Source: Salinicoccus carnicancri Crm
Lineage (GTDB): Bacteria > Bacillota > Bacilli > Staphylococcales > Salinicoccaceae
Length of the DNA: 64,000 nt
Assembly: GCF_000330705.1 (NCBI RefSeq)
Contig: NZ_ANAM01000008.1
Location: 558,001 to 622,000, forward strand
Direction of reading: 5' to 3'
The first letter of the stretch is position 1, and every line of letters begins with the position of its first letter. Shown here one piece after another: positions 1 through 11,737 of the stretch. The translations under genes and the position numbers were made by a program. The notes below the pieces were generated by a model. It did not search any database. It saw only the letters and a list, made by a program, of their open reading frames with translations, and was not told where the DNA came from.

Positions 1-178
1 TACTGTTATTTGCATATATATTATAATAACCGAAAGTGACCTTGATATTAAACATGACGAATCATTCCATATACCATTTCTGATTCATGATCCCGGATTC
101 TGCGACAGGACCACGGATGACATTGTTTTCCGATAAGGAAGATAATTTTCAAATATATTTCCGGCATCCTTTTTTAAA

Positions 179-216
179 GTTTTTTTAGACCAGTGAAGGG
201 TAAAATCAAGTATAAT
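179..216 (+). promoter_or_regulatory. SigB-like promoter (and overlapping SigA -10) of the stress gene
   Basis: GTTTTT at 179-184, a 13-base spacer and GGGTAA at 198-203 resemble the general-stress SigB consensus (GTTTAA, then GGGTAT after 13-15 bases). A TATAAT at 211-216 without a good -35 could serve the vegetative sigma factor. Control of a universal stress protein by SigB fits its role. The match is imperfect, so this is a candidate. Confidence 0.45.
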
Positions 217-261
217 ACTATATACTTATAATCATACAATACAAAAAGGATGTGTTATTAG

Positions 262-684
262 ATGTACAAAAGTATTCTCCTTCCCTATGATTTCGGTAAC
301 TCCTTCAGCAACGTCCCCGATGAGCTTGCCAAACTGACTGGGGGAAGCAAGGATTCCAGAGTCACAATCTTCAACGTAATTTCGGAGACAGAACAGGCGG
401 ACAACGTAAAATACCACGGTAAGCACTTTGAGGATATCACAAAGGACAAGGTTGAAGATCTCAAGCCCTTCACGGATCAACTGGATGAACTGGGCATCAA
501 ATACAGAACTTCGTTCAAGACCGGCCGTATCATTCCGGAACTTATGAATGAAGTGAACGAGAATGATTATGAAATCGTCGTAATGAGCAACAAACGGTCA
601 AAACGCGATATCAAGCATGTGCTGGGACATGTTACGCATAAACTGGCAAAGCGTGTCAACATACCGGTCCTCATCATCAAGTAA
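262..684 (+). CDS. Universal stress protein (UspA family)
   Basis: A 140-residue single-domain protein of normal UspA length. It opens with the beta-strand KSILLPYDFGNS, in which a nucleotide-contacting Asp follows the first strand. It ends with a strand reading NIPVLIIK, preceded by VMSNKRSKRDIKHVLGHVTHKLAKR, close to the family's G-x2-G-x9-G-S/T ATP-binding pattern but with fewer glycines. Family members are cytosolic and help survival in growth arrest or oxidative stress; the partner here is unknown. The ATG at 262 is preceded by AAAGGATGTG. It is a single-gene unit followed by a strong terminator, and a SigB-like promoter lies upstream. Confidence 0.85.
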   Translation: MYKSILLPYDFGNSFSNVPDELAKLTGGSKDSRVTIFNVISETEQADNVKYHGKHFEDITKDKVEDLKPFTDQLDELGIKYRTSFKTGRIIPELMNEVNENDYEIVVMSNKRSKRDIKHVLGHVTHKLAKRVNIPVLIIK

Positions 685-699
685 ACACCGCGATATCAA

Positions 700-756
700 A
701 TACCCGCCAGCCTGCAATTGAGGAGCACCTCAAGCCCGGACCGGCGGGTATCTTTT
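700..756 (+). terminator. Rho-independent terminator of the stress gene
   Basis: ATACCCGCC at 700-708 pairs with GGCGGGTAT at 743-751, followed by CTTTT. A second small hairpin, TGAGG-AGCA-CCTCA, sits inside the loop at about 719-732. Confidence 0.8.
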
Positions 757-899
757 CATGCGAGTTTTAAATTTGAACAGATGCCCCGGTGCCGGGGATA
801 TACAGCTTTGAGTCTCTGGAAACCGATGTATGTTAACAGGGATCTGCCCCCCGGTCCATACCCGTGAGAATCACGAACTCACCCCTGAATGACTCAACA

Positions 900-1451
900 T
901 CATTGCCGATCGGGAACAATCATATGATACAACAGCCCGGTCCGTTCAGCAATTGTGCGTGCATCCTCCGGCTGGTCGCTTGCGAGCCACCATTCAATTA
1001 TCCCAAGCACACCGTACGAGAAGAAACGGGCGGCAACTTCCCTGTCCCTTTCACCTTCTATGAAGTCCTCCATCTCCACTCTCGTGTCATCGAGTATCAA
1101 TTGGAGGAAACGCTTGCGGAAATGTTCAGTGCTGTTCCCGCCGAGCATACTGGAGAAAAATATGAAATGCTTCTCTATGTATTCGAACCACAGGAACTCA
1201 GACTCACTGTGCTCAAGGCCGACACCCAGTTCAGTCCGGTATTTCAACGCCCCGATGTGCTCATCAATGACTGAATCCAGCAGATCATATTTATCTGTGT
1301 AATGCAGGTAGAACGTCTTGCGGGCAACATTCGCGCATCGCGTGATCTCCATGACAGAAATCTCTTCAAAGCTCTTCTGCTCAAGGAGGCCTGTCAATGC
1401 ACTCTTGATTGCATCTATCGATTTCGCGACTCTTCTGTCCGTCTGCTTCAT
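900..1451 (-). CDS. TetR/AcrR family transcriptional regulator
   Basis: A 183-residue repressor. The N-terminal helix-turn-helix lies at about residues 8-55 (AIKSALTGLLEQKSFEEISV, then MEITRCANVARKTFYLHYTDK), with the typical TFYxHYxxK end of the recognition helix. The C-terminal part (residues 60-183) is the variable ligand-binding domain; the aromatic-rich stretch FLWFEYIEKHFIFF suggests a hydrophobic effector. It is divergent from the DUF6176-like gene at 1638. The perfect palindrome at 1541-1553 in the shared intergenic region is the best operator candidate, so it may control that gene and itself. The ligand is unknown. Confidence 0.85.
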   Translation of the reverse strand: MKQTDRRVAKSIDAIKSALTGLLEQKSFEEISVMEITRCANVARKTFYLHYTDKYDLLDSVIDEHIGALKYRTELGVGLEHSESEFLWFEYIEKHFIFFSSMLGGNSTEHFRKRFLQLILDDTRVEMEDFIEGERDREVAARFFSYGVLGIIEWWLASDQPEDARTIAERTGLLYHMIVPDRQ

Positions 1452-1540
1452 AATCAGGAAATCCCCATTTCAAATTATTACTCATAAAAGGTCTGTGTGG
1501 GTATTAATTCACAGTTCCATCAAAACTGGTTATAGTATTA

Positions 1541-1553
1541 CATGGAATCCATG
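1541..1553. promoter_or_regulatory. Perfect 13-bp palindrome, candidate TetR operator
   Basis: CATGGA-A-TCCATG lies between the divergent TetR gene and the DUF6176-like gene, next to TA-rich sequence able to act as -10 boxes in both directions. Its location and symmetry suggest the operator. Confidence 0.5.
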
Positions 1554-1637
1554 GTATATATTATATACAAATGTGTGATTCGCAGGCAAATCTGTAAAGG
1601 GTGGACCATTCCTTTACACAGCCGGAAGGAGGCAATT

Positions 1638-1979
1638 ATGAGAGTAGAACTGACAAAGTTCAGAGTAAAACCGGGCAAAAGCGAATGTGTGGATGAGTGG
1701 TTCGAATATATGCACAACCACATGGATGATGTACTGCTCGGCCTCGAAGGTGAGAAAATGTATGTCGAGACGATTTTCCGTGAAAAATTCGACAACCGGG
1801 AATATCTGTACTGGTACAGTGTACAGGATGATAAAAACCCGGAAGCGATAGAAGACGCATACATCGACCAGAAGCACATCGAATTCATGGACGAATGCAT
1901 CGACAAGACATTCCGGCCGGATGACATGGAAGCGGAAGTCATGATGATGCCGGAAAAAGTACGCGAAGTGATGAAATAA
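1638..1979 (+). CDS. DUF6176-like small protein (hypothetical)
   Basis: A 113-residue soluble protein starting MRVELTKFRVKPGKS. The ATG at 1638 is chosen over an upstream in-frame start because GGAAGGAGG (1624-1632) sits at ideal spacing. The sequence is rich in aromatic and acidic residues (EYLYWYSVQ, HIEFMDECIDKTF) and resembles the uncharacterised DUF6176 family, thought to adopt a dimeric ferredoxin-like (ABM-type) fold. No catalytic motif is evident. It is divergent from a TetR regulator, which suggests induction by a small molecule. Family name is from recall; function is unknown. Confidence 0.65.
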   Translation: MRVELTKFRVKPGKSECVDEWFEYMHNHMDDVLLGLEGEKMYVETIFREKFDNREYLYWYSVQDDKNPEAIEDAYIDQKHIEFMDECIDKTFRPDDMEAEVMMMPEKVREVMK

Positions 1980-1991
1980 GCTTAACCACCT

Positions 1992-2024
1992 TGTCCCCCT
2001 GCCGGGTTATCCGGCAGGGGGACA
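1992..2024. terminator. Strong terminator hairpin
   Basis: A perfect 14-bp stem (TGTCCCCCTGCCGG with its complement at 2011-2024) and a 5-base loop directly after the DUF6176-like gene. Confidence 0.75.
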
Positions 2025-2107
2025 TTATGTTTCCAGCCATGCCCGCGGCCTACTCCCAAAGTTTGATTTCAACGCAAAATGGTTTCCGCGATCAGGACAT
2101 GAGGTAG

Positions 2108-2278
2108 ACATCCTATATCAATGACTTTAAGAGAGCAATCACAGAAAGCGTGCCGCTCGGCCGTTATGCTGAATCGGAAGACATCGCCAACGTCGTACTG
2201 TTCCTCGCATCAGACGACAGTAAATTCGTCACTGGTTCACAGTACAGAGTCGACGGCGGCATGGGTGCTACAAGCTAG
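2108..2278 (+). pseudogene. C-terminal remnant of an SDR oxidoreductase
   Basis: Between a stop at 2105-2107 and the stop at 2276-2278 one frame reads a typical SDR tail: ESVPLGRYAESEDIANVVLF, then LASDDS, FVTGSQYRVDGGMGATS. This is the final 55 or so residues of a 3-oxoacyl-ACP-reductase-like protein. No N-terminal Rossmann motif or YxxxK is present upstream and no ribosome site or start lies in front. It is a decayed gene; two intact SDR genes occur elsewhere in the window. Confidence 0.8.
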
Positions 2279-2306
2279 ATGACAAACGAATATCGATTCA
2301 TCGGAA

Positions 2307-2340
2307 AAGCGGAACCGGAAAGTAAAGGTTCCGCTTCTTT
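2307..2340 (+). terminator. Terminator left behind the SDR remnant
   Basis: AAGCGGAACC (2307-2316) pairs perfectly with GGTTCCGCTT (2327-2336), followed by CTTT. Its survival behind the gene remnant supports decay from a once functional transcription unit. Confidence 0.75.
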
Positions 2341-2551
2341 AACCCATCATTTGCTGCCTTCGATATTACAATATATAAAATTCCTGTTATGTAATTTATG
2401 ATAAATTACTATGTGTAAGAGTGAACAGAAGTGAGAGATTCTCACCAACATAAATTATGGGGAATGCAGTATGCGAACCAGAAATCAGTGACACTCCGGA
2501 CTGCAGCGCAACAGCCTGCAAAGTTCACGACGGCTCCGGAAACCGCCTCCA

Positions 2552-2580
2552 TTTACAGTTATTTGAATATTCGGTATAAT
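2552..2580 (+). promoter_or_regulatory. SigA promoter of cstA
   Basis: TTTACA at 2552-2557, a 17-base spacer and TATAAT at 2575-2580, about 35 bases before the cstA start. The 230 bases upstream (2341-2551) hold only a small GTGAGA-GAT-TCTCAC palindrome near 2432-2446 and no gene. Confidence 0.75.
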
Positions 2581-2614
2581 CTCATTTAACATCATCCAAA
2601 GAGGAGTGGATCCA

Positions 2615-4357
2615 TTGAATGCCATACTTGTCGCCATCCTGGGACTCGCCGTTTTTGTTCTGGGCTACCGCTACTATTCCAAATTCATCGCAGAACGTAT
2701 CTACAGACTCGATCCGAACTATGTTACACCGGCTCATAAATATAAGGACGGTGTGGATTTTGTGCCGACGAACAAATTCGTACTGTGGGGCCACCACTTC
2801 ACTTCCGTCGCGGGTGCCGCGCCGATTCTCGGTCCCGCCATTGCCGTCTACTGGGGCTGGCTGCCGGCCTTTCTATGGGTCATCCTGGGAACTGTCTTCG
2901 CCGCCGGCATCCACGATTTCGGTACACTGGCACTGTCGGTGCGCAATAAGGGCCAGTCGATTGGCACGATAGCCGAGAAGTTCATCGGCAGACGGGGGAA
3001 GATCCTGTTCCTGTTCATCATACTGACGCTTGTACTGATGATCAACGCAGTCTTTGCCTGGGTGATTGCAAACCTGTTCATTACATATCCTGCAAGCATC
3101 GTCCCAGTCTTCATACAGATACCACTCGCCATATGGATCGGTTATGCGGCATACAAACGGAATGTGAGGATGCTTGTACCTTCCCTGCTTGCACTTGCTG
3201 TCATGTACCTGGGGGCGATTGTCACGGCGGAGGTCTCGTGGCTGCAGATCGACCTCGTCTCCTATATGGGCGGTGAGGAAGCTGCGGGGCTGTTCGGTCT
3301 CGGTTCCGTTTCAACCGCATTCATGATCTGGATTGTCATACTGCTGATCTATGTATACATTGCATCGACCCTGCCTGTATGGAAGTTGCTGCAGCCGAGG
3401 GATTTCATCAACTCCCACCAGCTGACTGTCGGACTCATCATCATGTATGCAGGCCTGCTGCTGACGAACCCGACCATCAGTGCACCGGCTACAAACGGGG
3501 ATGCAGACACCTCCTGGCTGCCACTGTTATTCATCACGATTGCCTGCGGAGCGATTTCAGGCTTCCACGGCCTCGTGTCATCAGGTACATCTTCCAAGCA
3601 GCTGGACAAGGAGACCGATGCCCGCTTCGTCGGCTATTTCGGAGCAGTCGGTGAAGGCATACTTGCACTGATTTCAATCCTTGCGGTCGTAACGCTGTTC
3701 AACAGTGCCGATGAATTCACTGCCACCTACTCCAGCTTCAATGAAGCCAATGCCACCGGGCTCGGCAACTTTGTCGAGGGTGCGGCAGTGCTTGCCGGGG
3801 GCCTCGGCATACCGGAAAATGTCGCCACGACAATCGTATCCATCATAGTCGTGAGCTTTGCCGCCACGACACTTGATACCTCGGTCCGCCTCATGCGGTA
3901 TATCATCGCAGAGATCGGTTCTGAGTATAAAGTGCAGCCACTGACGAAAAAGCATGTCGCCACTTCTGTCGCGGTCGTCTCCACTGCAGCACTGGTCCTC
4001 CTCCCAGAAGGACCGAATGGTTTCGGTTCCGGCGGCTATCTCATCTGGCCGCTGTTCGGAACATCCAACCAGCTGCTTGCCGGAATCAGTCTGCTGCTGA
4101 TTTCCATATGGCTGAAGAGGCGGGGCATCAACTATATCGCCACACTCATACCGATGATCTTCCTCCTTTTCATGACATTGTACGCGATGTTTGTCCAGGT
4201 GTTCTTCGAATGGGCCTGGTATGCAGAAGAATCAAACCTGTTGCTGTTCATACTGGGGGCAATCATATTCGTCTTCTCGATATGGATAATCATCACATCC
4301 ATACAGGCTCTGAGCGGAAAATTCGATGATGAACTTGAAAAATACCGGAACGACTGA
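2615..4357 (+). CDS. cstA: Carbon starvation protein CstA (pyruvate/peptide carrier)
   Basis: About 580 residues with roughly 15-16 membrane segments, of the CstA/BtsT family, which takes up pyruvate (and was earlier linked to peptides) during carbon limitation. Family hallmarks are visible: YRYYSKFIAERIYRLD near the N-terminus, the GVDFVPTNKFVLWGHHFTSVAGAAPILGP region at about residues 45-75 (GHHF motif), HDFGTLALSVRNKGQSIG, SGFHGLVSSGTSSKQL, and FGTSNQLLAG near the C-terminus. GAGGAG at 2601-2606 overlaps a GTG at 2606, so the TTG at 2615 is the likelier start. The gene is followed at once by a CC-terminal small protein and an ArsA-type ATPase, apparently one operon. Confidence 0.92.
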   Translation: MNAILVAILGLAVFVLGYRYYSKFIAERIYRLDPNYVTPAHKYKDGVDFVPTNKFVLWGHHFTSVAGAAPILGPAIAVYWGWLPAFLWVILGTVFAAGIHDFGTLALSVRNKGQSIGTIAEKFIGRRGKILFLFIILTLVLMINAVFAWVIANLFITYPASIVPVFIQIPLAIWIGYAAYKRNVRMLVPSLLALAVMYLGAIVTAEVSWLQIDLVSYMGGEEAAGLFGLGSVSTAFMIWIVILLIYVYIASTLPVWKLLQPRDFINSHQLTVGLIIMYAGLLLTNPTISAPATNGDADTSWLPLLFITIACGAISGFHGLVSSGTSSKQLDKETDARFVGYFGAVGEGILALISILAVVTLFNSADEFTATYSSFNEANATGLGNFVEGAAVLAGGLGIPENVATTIVSIIVVSFAATTLDTSVRLMRYIIAEIGSEYKVQPLTKKHVATSVAVVSTAALVLLPEGPNGFGSGGYLIWPLFGTSNQLLAGISLLLISIWLKRRGINYIATLIPMIFLLFMTLYAMFVQVFFEWAWYAEESNLLLFILGAIIFVFSIWIIITSIQALSGKFDDELEKYRND

Positions 4358-4371
4358 TCAATGAGGTGATA

Positions 4372-4632
4372 ATGATGTTGGACAAAGCCAAAAAACTGGT
4401 CCGCTTTTATGAGGAAGTGCTTGAAATGCCGCACCGGACGGAAGTAGCAAGGGAGCTGAGAGACCAGGATGACATGTTCCTGCTCCTCCTCTACTCCGAG
4501 ATGATCGGTATACCAAATCCGGTCTACTACTATACTCTGGAACTGTATCCGCACATCATCGAGGATTTCCATGACTGGCACCTCCGCATGGGCATGGACA
4601 AATCACCACTGACAGGCATCCGCTGCTGCTGA
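4372..4632 (+). CDS. Small CstA-associated protein ending in Cys-Cys (cory-CC-star type)
   Basis: About 86 residues, soluble, starting MMLDKAKKLVRFYEEVLEMP and ending TGIRCC immediately before the stop. Small YbdD/YjiX proteins accompany CstA carriers; a relative group with terminal Cys-Cys or Cys-selenocysteine is, from memory, called cory-CC-star or KCU-star. The sequence is full of conserved-looking aromatics (PNPVYYYTLELYPHIIEDFHDWHLRMG). GAGGTGAT (4363-4370) serves ATG 4372 or 4375. It starts 14 bases after cstA and ends 21 bases before the ArsA gene. It probably supports CstA activity; the terminal Cys pair could bind metal or be modified (inference). Confidence 0.75.
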   Translation: MMLDKAKKLVRFYEEVLEMPHRTEVARELRDQDDMFLLLLYSEMIGIPNPVYYYTLELYPHIIEDFHDWHLRMGMDKSPLTGIRCC

Positions 4633-4653
4633 TCATATTAAAGGAGCATACCT

Positions 4654-5598
4654 ATGAGCATTTATGACAAAAAGATTCTTTTCATCGGAGGGAAAGGCGG
4701 TGTTGGAAAATCCACATCCGCTGCTGCCATCGCATGGAGACTCGCAAAATCAGGGAAAAAGACCCTGCTCATTTCGACAGACCCGGCGCACAATCTCGGG
4801 GATATCTTTTCACAGCAGATCGGCGGGGAGACGACAGAGATAGCAGATAACCTCCATGCACTGGAAATCGATCCGGAAAATGAAACGAAAAAATATATCG
4901 ACTCAGTTAAAGAGAACATCAGAGGCACTGTACAATCCAGCATGATTGAGGAAGTCAACCGCCAGCTCGATACAGCCAGAGCTTCTCCAGGCGCAGATGA
5001 ATCCGCACTATTCGACAAACTGGTGTCCATCATTCTTGAAGAAGAAGGAGAATTCGATAACCTCGTATTCGACACCGCCCCCACAGGGCATACAATCAGG
5101 CTGCTCACACTGCCGGAACTGATGGGTGTGTGGATCGAGGGACTATTGAAAAAGCGTCAGAAGACAAACGAGAACTATACCCAGCTGCTGAACGACGGAG
5201 AGCCAGTGGAAGATCCAATATATGATGTGCTGCTCGAACGTCAGAATCGTTTCGAGAAAGCACGGAAAATCCTTCTCGAATCCGGGAAAACCGGATTTAT
5301 CTTCGTACTGAATCCCGAGCGGCTGCCTATACTCGAAACAAAGAAAGCCGTCGACCTGCTTGACCAATATCATCTGCACGTAAAAACACTCATCGTCAAT
5401 AAAGTCCTGCCCGATGAAGCCGACGGCAGCTTCCTCGAGCAGAGACGGCAGTATGAAGGCCGGTATCTCCGGGAAATAGAAGATACATTTACAGATCAGA
5501 AACTGATCCATGTCCCCCTTCTCCCCCATGACATCACAAGTATTGATGAACTGGATAAGTTCAGCGGGTATTATGAGATGGCCAAAAACAAAGATTAA
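4654..5598 (+). CDS. ArsA/GET3-family ATPase without arsenite cysteines
   Basis: A 314-residue single-domain member of the ArsA/GET3 family of deviant-Walker P-loop ATPases. It has FIGGKGGVGKSTSAAAIAWR (residues 10-29), the switch I segment STDPAHNLGDIF and the A-loop signature DTAPTGHTIRLLTLPE near residues 140-155. It has no cysteine at all, so it lacks the metalloid-binding residues of true arsenite pump ATPases and no arsB or arsR is nearby. Dimeric GET3-like relatives handle membrane-protein tails or act as chaperones. Its position after cstA and the CC-terminal protein suggests a role in assembling or regulating that carrier (inference). A strong terminator follows. Confidence 0.85.
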   Translation: MSIYDKKILFIGGKGGVGKSTSAAAIAWRLAKSGKKTLLISTDPAHNLGDIFSQQIGGETTEIADNLHALEIDPENETKKYIDSVKENIRGTVQSSMIEEVNRQLDTARASPGADESALFDKLVSIILEEEGEFDNLVFDTAPTGHTIRLLTLPELMGVWIEGLLKKRQKTNENYTQLLNDGEPVEDPIYDVLLERQNRFEKARKILLESGKTGFIFVLNPERLPILETKKAVDLLDQYHLHVKTLIVNKVLPDEADGSFLEQRRQYEGRYLREIEDTFTDQKLIHVPLLPHDITSIDELDKFSGYYEMAKNKD

Positions 5599-5604
5599 AT
5601 ATAC

Positions 5605-5647
5605 AAAAGCAGCACGCTGTTCTTCAAATGAACAGTGTGCTGCTTTT
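5605..5647. terminator. Bidirectional terminator between ArsA gene and CRISPR array
   Basis: An 18-bp stem with one wobble pair (5605-5622 with 5630-5647), flanked by AAAA on the left and TTTT on the right. It can end both the plus-strand operon and the minus-strand CRISPR transcript, whose distal end lies 28 bases away. Confidence 0.85.
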
Positions 5648-5675
5648 ATAGTCCTTGTTCATTATCTGCCTATTT

Positions 5676-9588
<3,913 letters not shown>

Positions 9589-9731
9589 TGCCTATTTAAT
9601 CATGAAAAAGCACTACTATAATACATAAGCGAAATATTATAGCAATTTTAAGTGCATTCATATCTATAATTCACTAGTTTTAACGCGAACCTCCCCTATC
9701 TTTATGTGTAACTCAGGTTCGCTATAACTGA
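9589..9731 (-). promoter_or_regulatory. CRISPR leader with conserved palindrome and promoter
   Basis: AT-rich 143-bp leader between the newest repeat and cas2. On the minus strand, TTGCTA and TATTAT separated by 16 bases (plus coordinates 9640-9645 and 9618-9623) form a plausible promoter just before the first repeat; TATAAT at 9636-9641 is an alternative -10. GCGAACCT (9685-9692) and AGGTTCGC (9715-9722) form an inverted repeat of the kind found in I-C leaders, probably used in spacer integration. Confidence 0.7.
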
Positions 9732-10037
9732 CTATAGTATAAATACATCTTTATCGGGATGATATGAATCATCTTTCCCCAGTGTTTCAACTCTTCTATC
9801 CCAATTTTTACCCAGTAGATAAAATCTCAATGAATCTCTTTCTTTATCAATTATCTCTTTGAGTTCATTTTTTAATCTAACATATTGATCCGGCATGACA
9901 CTGCACTCGAATACCGAATTTTGAACACGTTGGCCATAATCAGTACATTTTTTTGCGACATGCCTTAATCTTTTTTTACCACTACCTGACTCGGTATTAA
10001 CATCATAAGTTACCAGTACCAGAATATTGATCACCAC
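9732..10037 (-). CDS. cas2: CRISPR-associated endonuclease Cas2
   Basis: A 101-residue Cas2 of the I-C type. The N-terminal strand ILVLVTYDVNTE carries the conserved Asp of the ferredoxin-like fold, and the middle reads DYGQRVQNSVFECSVMPDQY, highly typical of the family. Cas2 dimers bridge two Cas1 dimers in the spacer-integration complex. It starts with GTG (10037, a second GTG follows at 10034) directly after the cas1 stop, the last gene of the cas operon, and its end is 143 bases from the array, with the leader between. AT-rich like the rest of the operon. Confidence 0.97.
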   Translation of the reverse strand: MVINILVLVTYDVNTESGSGKKRLRHVAKKCTDYGQRVQNSVFECSVMPDQYVRLKNELKEIIDKERDSLRFYLLGKNWDRRVETLGKDDSYHPDKDVFIL

Positions 10038-11066
10038 CTATGTTAGAAATGGGGGATATGCTTCAATGTCCTTTCTAATATACCTGCTCAACAATTGTGC
10101 TTGCACGTATGGTATTAAACCTATAGGCACCTTCTCTTTTATAAAGGGATGAATAATATCTTCCTTTTTTCTGCTTTGCCATAACTTCAATACATTCTGC
10201 CTTCCTTTGTCATTCAGAAGTACAGCTTTATTCGCTTTCACTTCAAAATCATTCTCATTGATTTGCTTTCGATTAATTAAAGTCACAACAAATCTGTCCA
10301 CCATAAAAGGCCTCAGCTCTTCAATTAAATCCAATGCCAGACTCACTCTTCCAGGCCGATCTGTATGGTAGAATCCTACATAGCTGTCGAGTCCCACAGT
10401 TTCAAGAGCTGACTGTATTTCATAAGTCAGTAAACTATAAAGATAAGACAGGATGGCATTGACTCTGTTCAGGGGTGGGCGTTTCGAGCGCATTACAAAT
10501 TTGAATTCTTCCTTTTGGTACAAAATTAATTCATCAAAAGTCTGAAAGTAATGGCGAGCAGCATCTCCTTCCACACCTCTCAATGAATCGAGATTCGCAC
10601 ATTGATCTACTTTCTCAATTTGACTTTTCAAATACTCAATCGTAAATAACACTTTGGCTTTATCCACTTTTTCTCCATGATCACGCAACAACCTTAAAAA
10701 TAATTTCCGACTATTGATGAGCTTCCCTTTAATACAGTGGGCAGCTACCAGTAGACTGGCTTCTTCATCATCAGCCAATCTGTACTGGGCTCTTCTGAGA
10801 AGAACATTACCATTTGTCACACCGATGAATTTACCACAAAACTGACCACTCGGAGTAAGATAAGTAATTGATATATTATTCTCATTGGCTAATCTGACTA
10901 CTCCCGGACTAGTTCCTGTGTAATTAAAGCAAACGATGCCTTCCAGTATATGTATTGGAAAGCGTTTGACCACCTTATTTTCATGCCTGACAACGATATT
11001 TTCACGTTCACGTCCTAAGTGAAAATCTTCATTAGTGATATATAAAGTATTCAATAATTTTCTCAT
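10038..11066 (-). CDS. cas1: CRISPR-associated endonuclease/integrase Cas1 (type I-C)
   Basis: A 342-residue Cas1, normal for I-C. It has an N-terminal beta-domain (MRKLLNTLYITNEDFHLGRE) and a helical catalytic domain with the metal-binding Glu in GVEGDAARHYF (about residue 166), the His in YVGFYHTDRPGRVSLALDLI and the acidic ELRPFMVDRFV that follows. Cas1 cuts and joins new spacers at the leader-proximal repeat. It overlaps cas4 by four bases (ATGA), showing translational coupling, and abuts cas2. All catalytic segments are present, so adaptation should be possible. Confidence 0.97.
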   Translation of the reverse strand: MRKLLNTLYITNEDFHLGRERENIVVRHENKVVKRFPIHILEGIVCFNYTGTSPGVVRLANENNISITYLTPSGQFCGKFIGVTNGNVLLRRAQYRLADDEEASLLVAAHCIKGKLINSRKLFLRLLRDHGEKVDKAKVLFTIEYLKSQIEKVDQCANLDSLRGVEGDAARHYFQTFDELILYQKEEFKFVMRSKRPPLNRVNAILSYLYSLLTYEIQSALETVGLDSYVGFYHTDRPGRVSLALDLIEELRPFMVDRFVVTLINRKQINENDFEVKANKAVLLNDKGRQNVLKLWQSRKKEDIIHPFIKEKVPIGLIPYVQAQLLSRYIRKDIEAYPPFLT

Positions 11067-11737
11067 AACATATCCTCGTCCAGATGATTACTCATATAAT
11101 TTGATATACTGATTTTTTTCTTGGTGAGTCGCGGAATACAAATATCATATAATGAGCATTCTTTACAATTTTTATACGTCTCAGCCTGAAGGGTCCTCCC
11201 TTCTTTGTATACCTCATGCATTATCCGGGCAGTATATTCCACTTCTTCTCTTAAATTTTGAGTTATTTCAACCCTCACCTTTTTATTGGTTTGATTGTAG
11301 TATAGAAAAGAATGAGAAATGTTCACTTTCAAAGTTTCTTCCAAACAAATTACTTGGGCAACAAGTTGAACGATATCCCGGTTATCTTTCTTTTCTTTCC
11401 CCCGTTTAAATTCAACAATAGCGGGCTGCCACAATCCTTGTTTCCCATTAACTTCAACCCCTGCAGCTTCCTGCTTTGTGAATTCCACAATATCAAGAAT
11501 ACCTGACAGACCTAATTTGGAAGAAGCTACCGGCATTGCTCTTGAAATGAAATGATTTTTCCTTTTCTCCTTTAAGTAAGGATTATCCGCTTTCTTGTGA
11601 ACAATCTGGCCTTCTGCCGTCCACCTGTTTTCTTTCCATTGCTGCTCAACGTGAATCAAGCTCCACTGACGTTTGCAAAAGTAGAAATGCTGTATCCCGC
11701 TCAGCATAAGGTAATCATCTTCCCGATACATAATCAA
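11063..11737 (-). CDS. cas4: CRISPR-associated exonuclease Cas4
   Basis: A 224-residue Cas4 of the PD-(D/E)xK superfamily. The nuclease core shows GLSGILDIVEF and PAIVEFKRGK (the D...ExK pattern) at about residues 77-115. The iron-sulphur cluster cysteines are one N-terminal (FYFCKRQW, residue 21) and three C-terminal (NCKECSLYDICIP). In I-C systems Cas4 trims prespacers and selects those with the correct PAM and orientation. Four-base overlaps with both cas7 upstream and cas1 downstream place it in a tightly coupled adaptation block. Confidence 0.95.
   Translation of the reverse strand: MIMYREDDYLMLSGIQHFYFCKRQWSLIHVEQQWKENRWTAEGQIVHKKADNPYLKEKRKNHFISRAMPVASSKLGLSGILDIVEFTKQEAAGVEVNGKQGLWQPAIVEFKRGKEKKDNRDIVQLVAQVICLEETLKVNISHSFLYYNQTNKKVRVEITQNLREEVEYTARIMHEVYKEGRTLQAETYKNCKECSLYDICIPRLTKKKISISNYMSNHLDEDML

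Noticed and set aside
864-1302. Plus-strand ORFs antisense to the TetR gene
   Set aside because: Shadow frames without ribosome site or family motif; the minus-strand TetR has clear HTH features.
2464-2589. ORF of about 41 codons upstream of cstA
   Set aside because: Overlaps the mapped TTTACA/TATAAT promoter and has no ribosome site; composition is unlike a protein.
4654-5598. Arsenite pump ATPase ArsA
   Set aside because: No cysteine in the protein, a single ATPase half and no arsB or arsR nearby, so arsenite export is not supported despite the family name.
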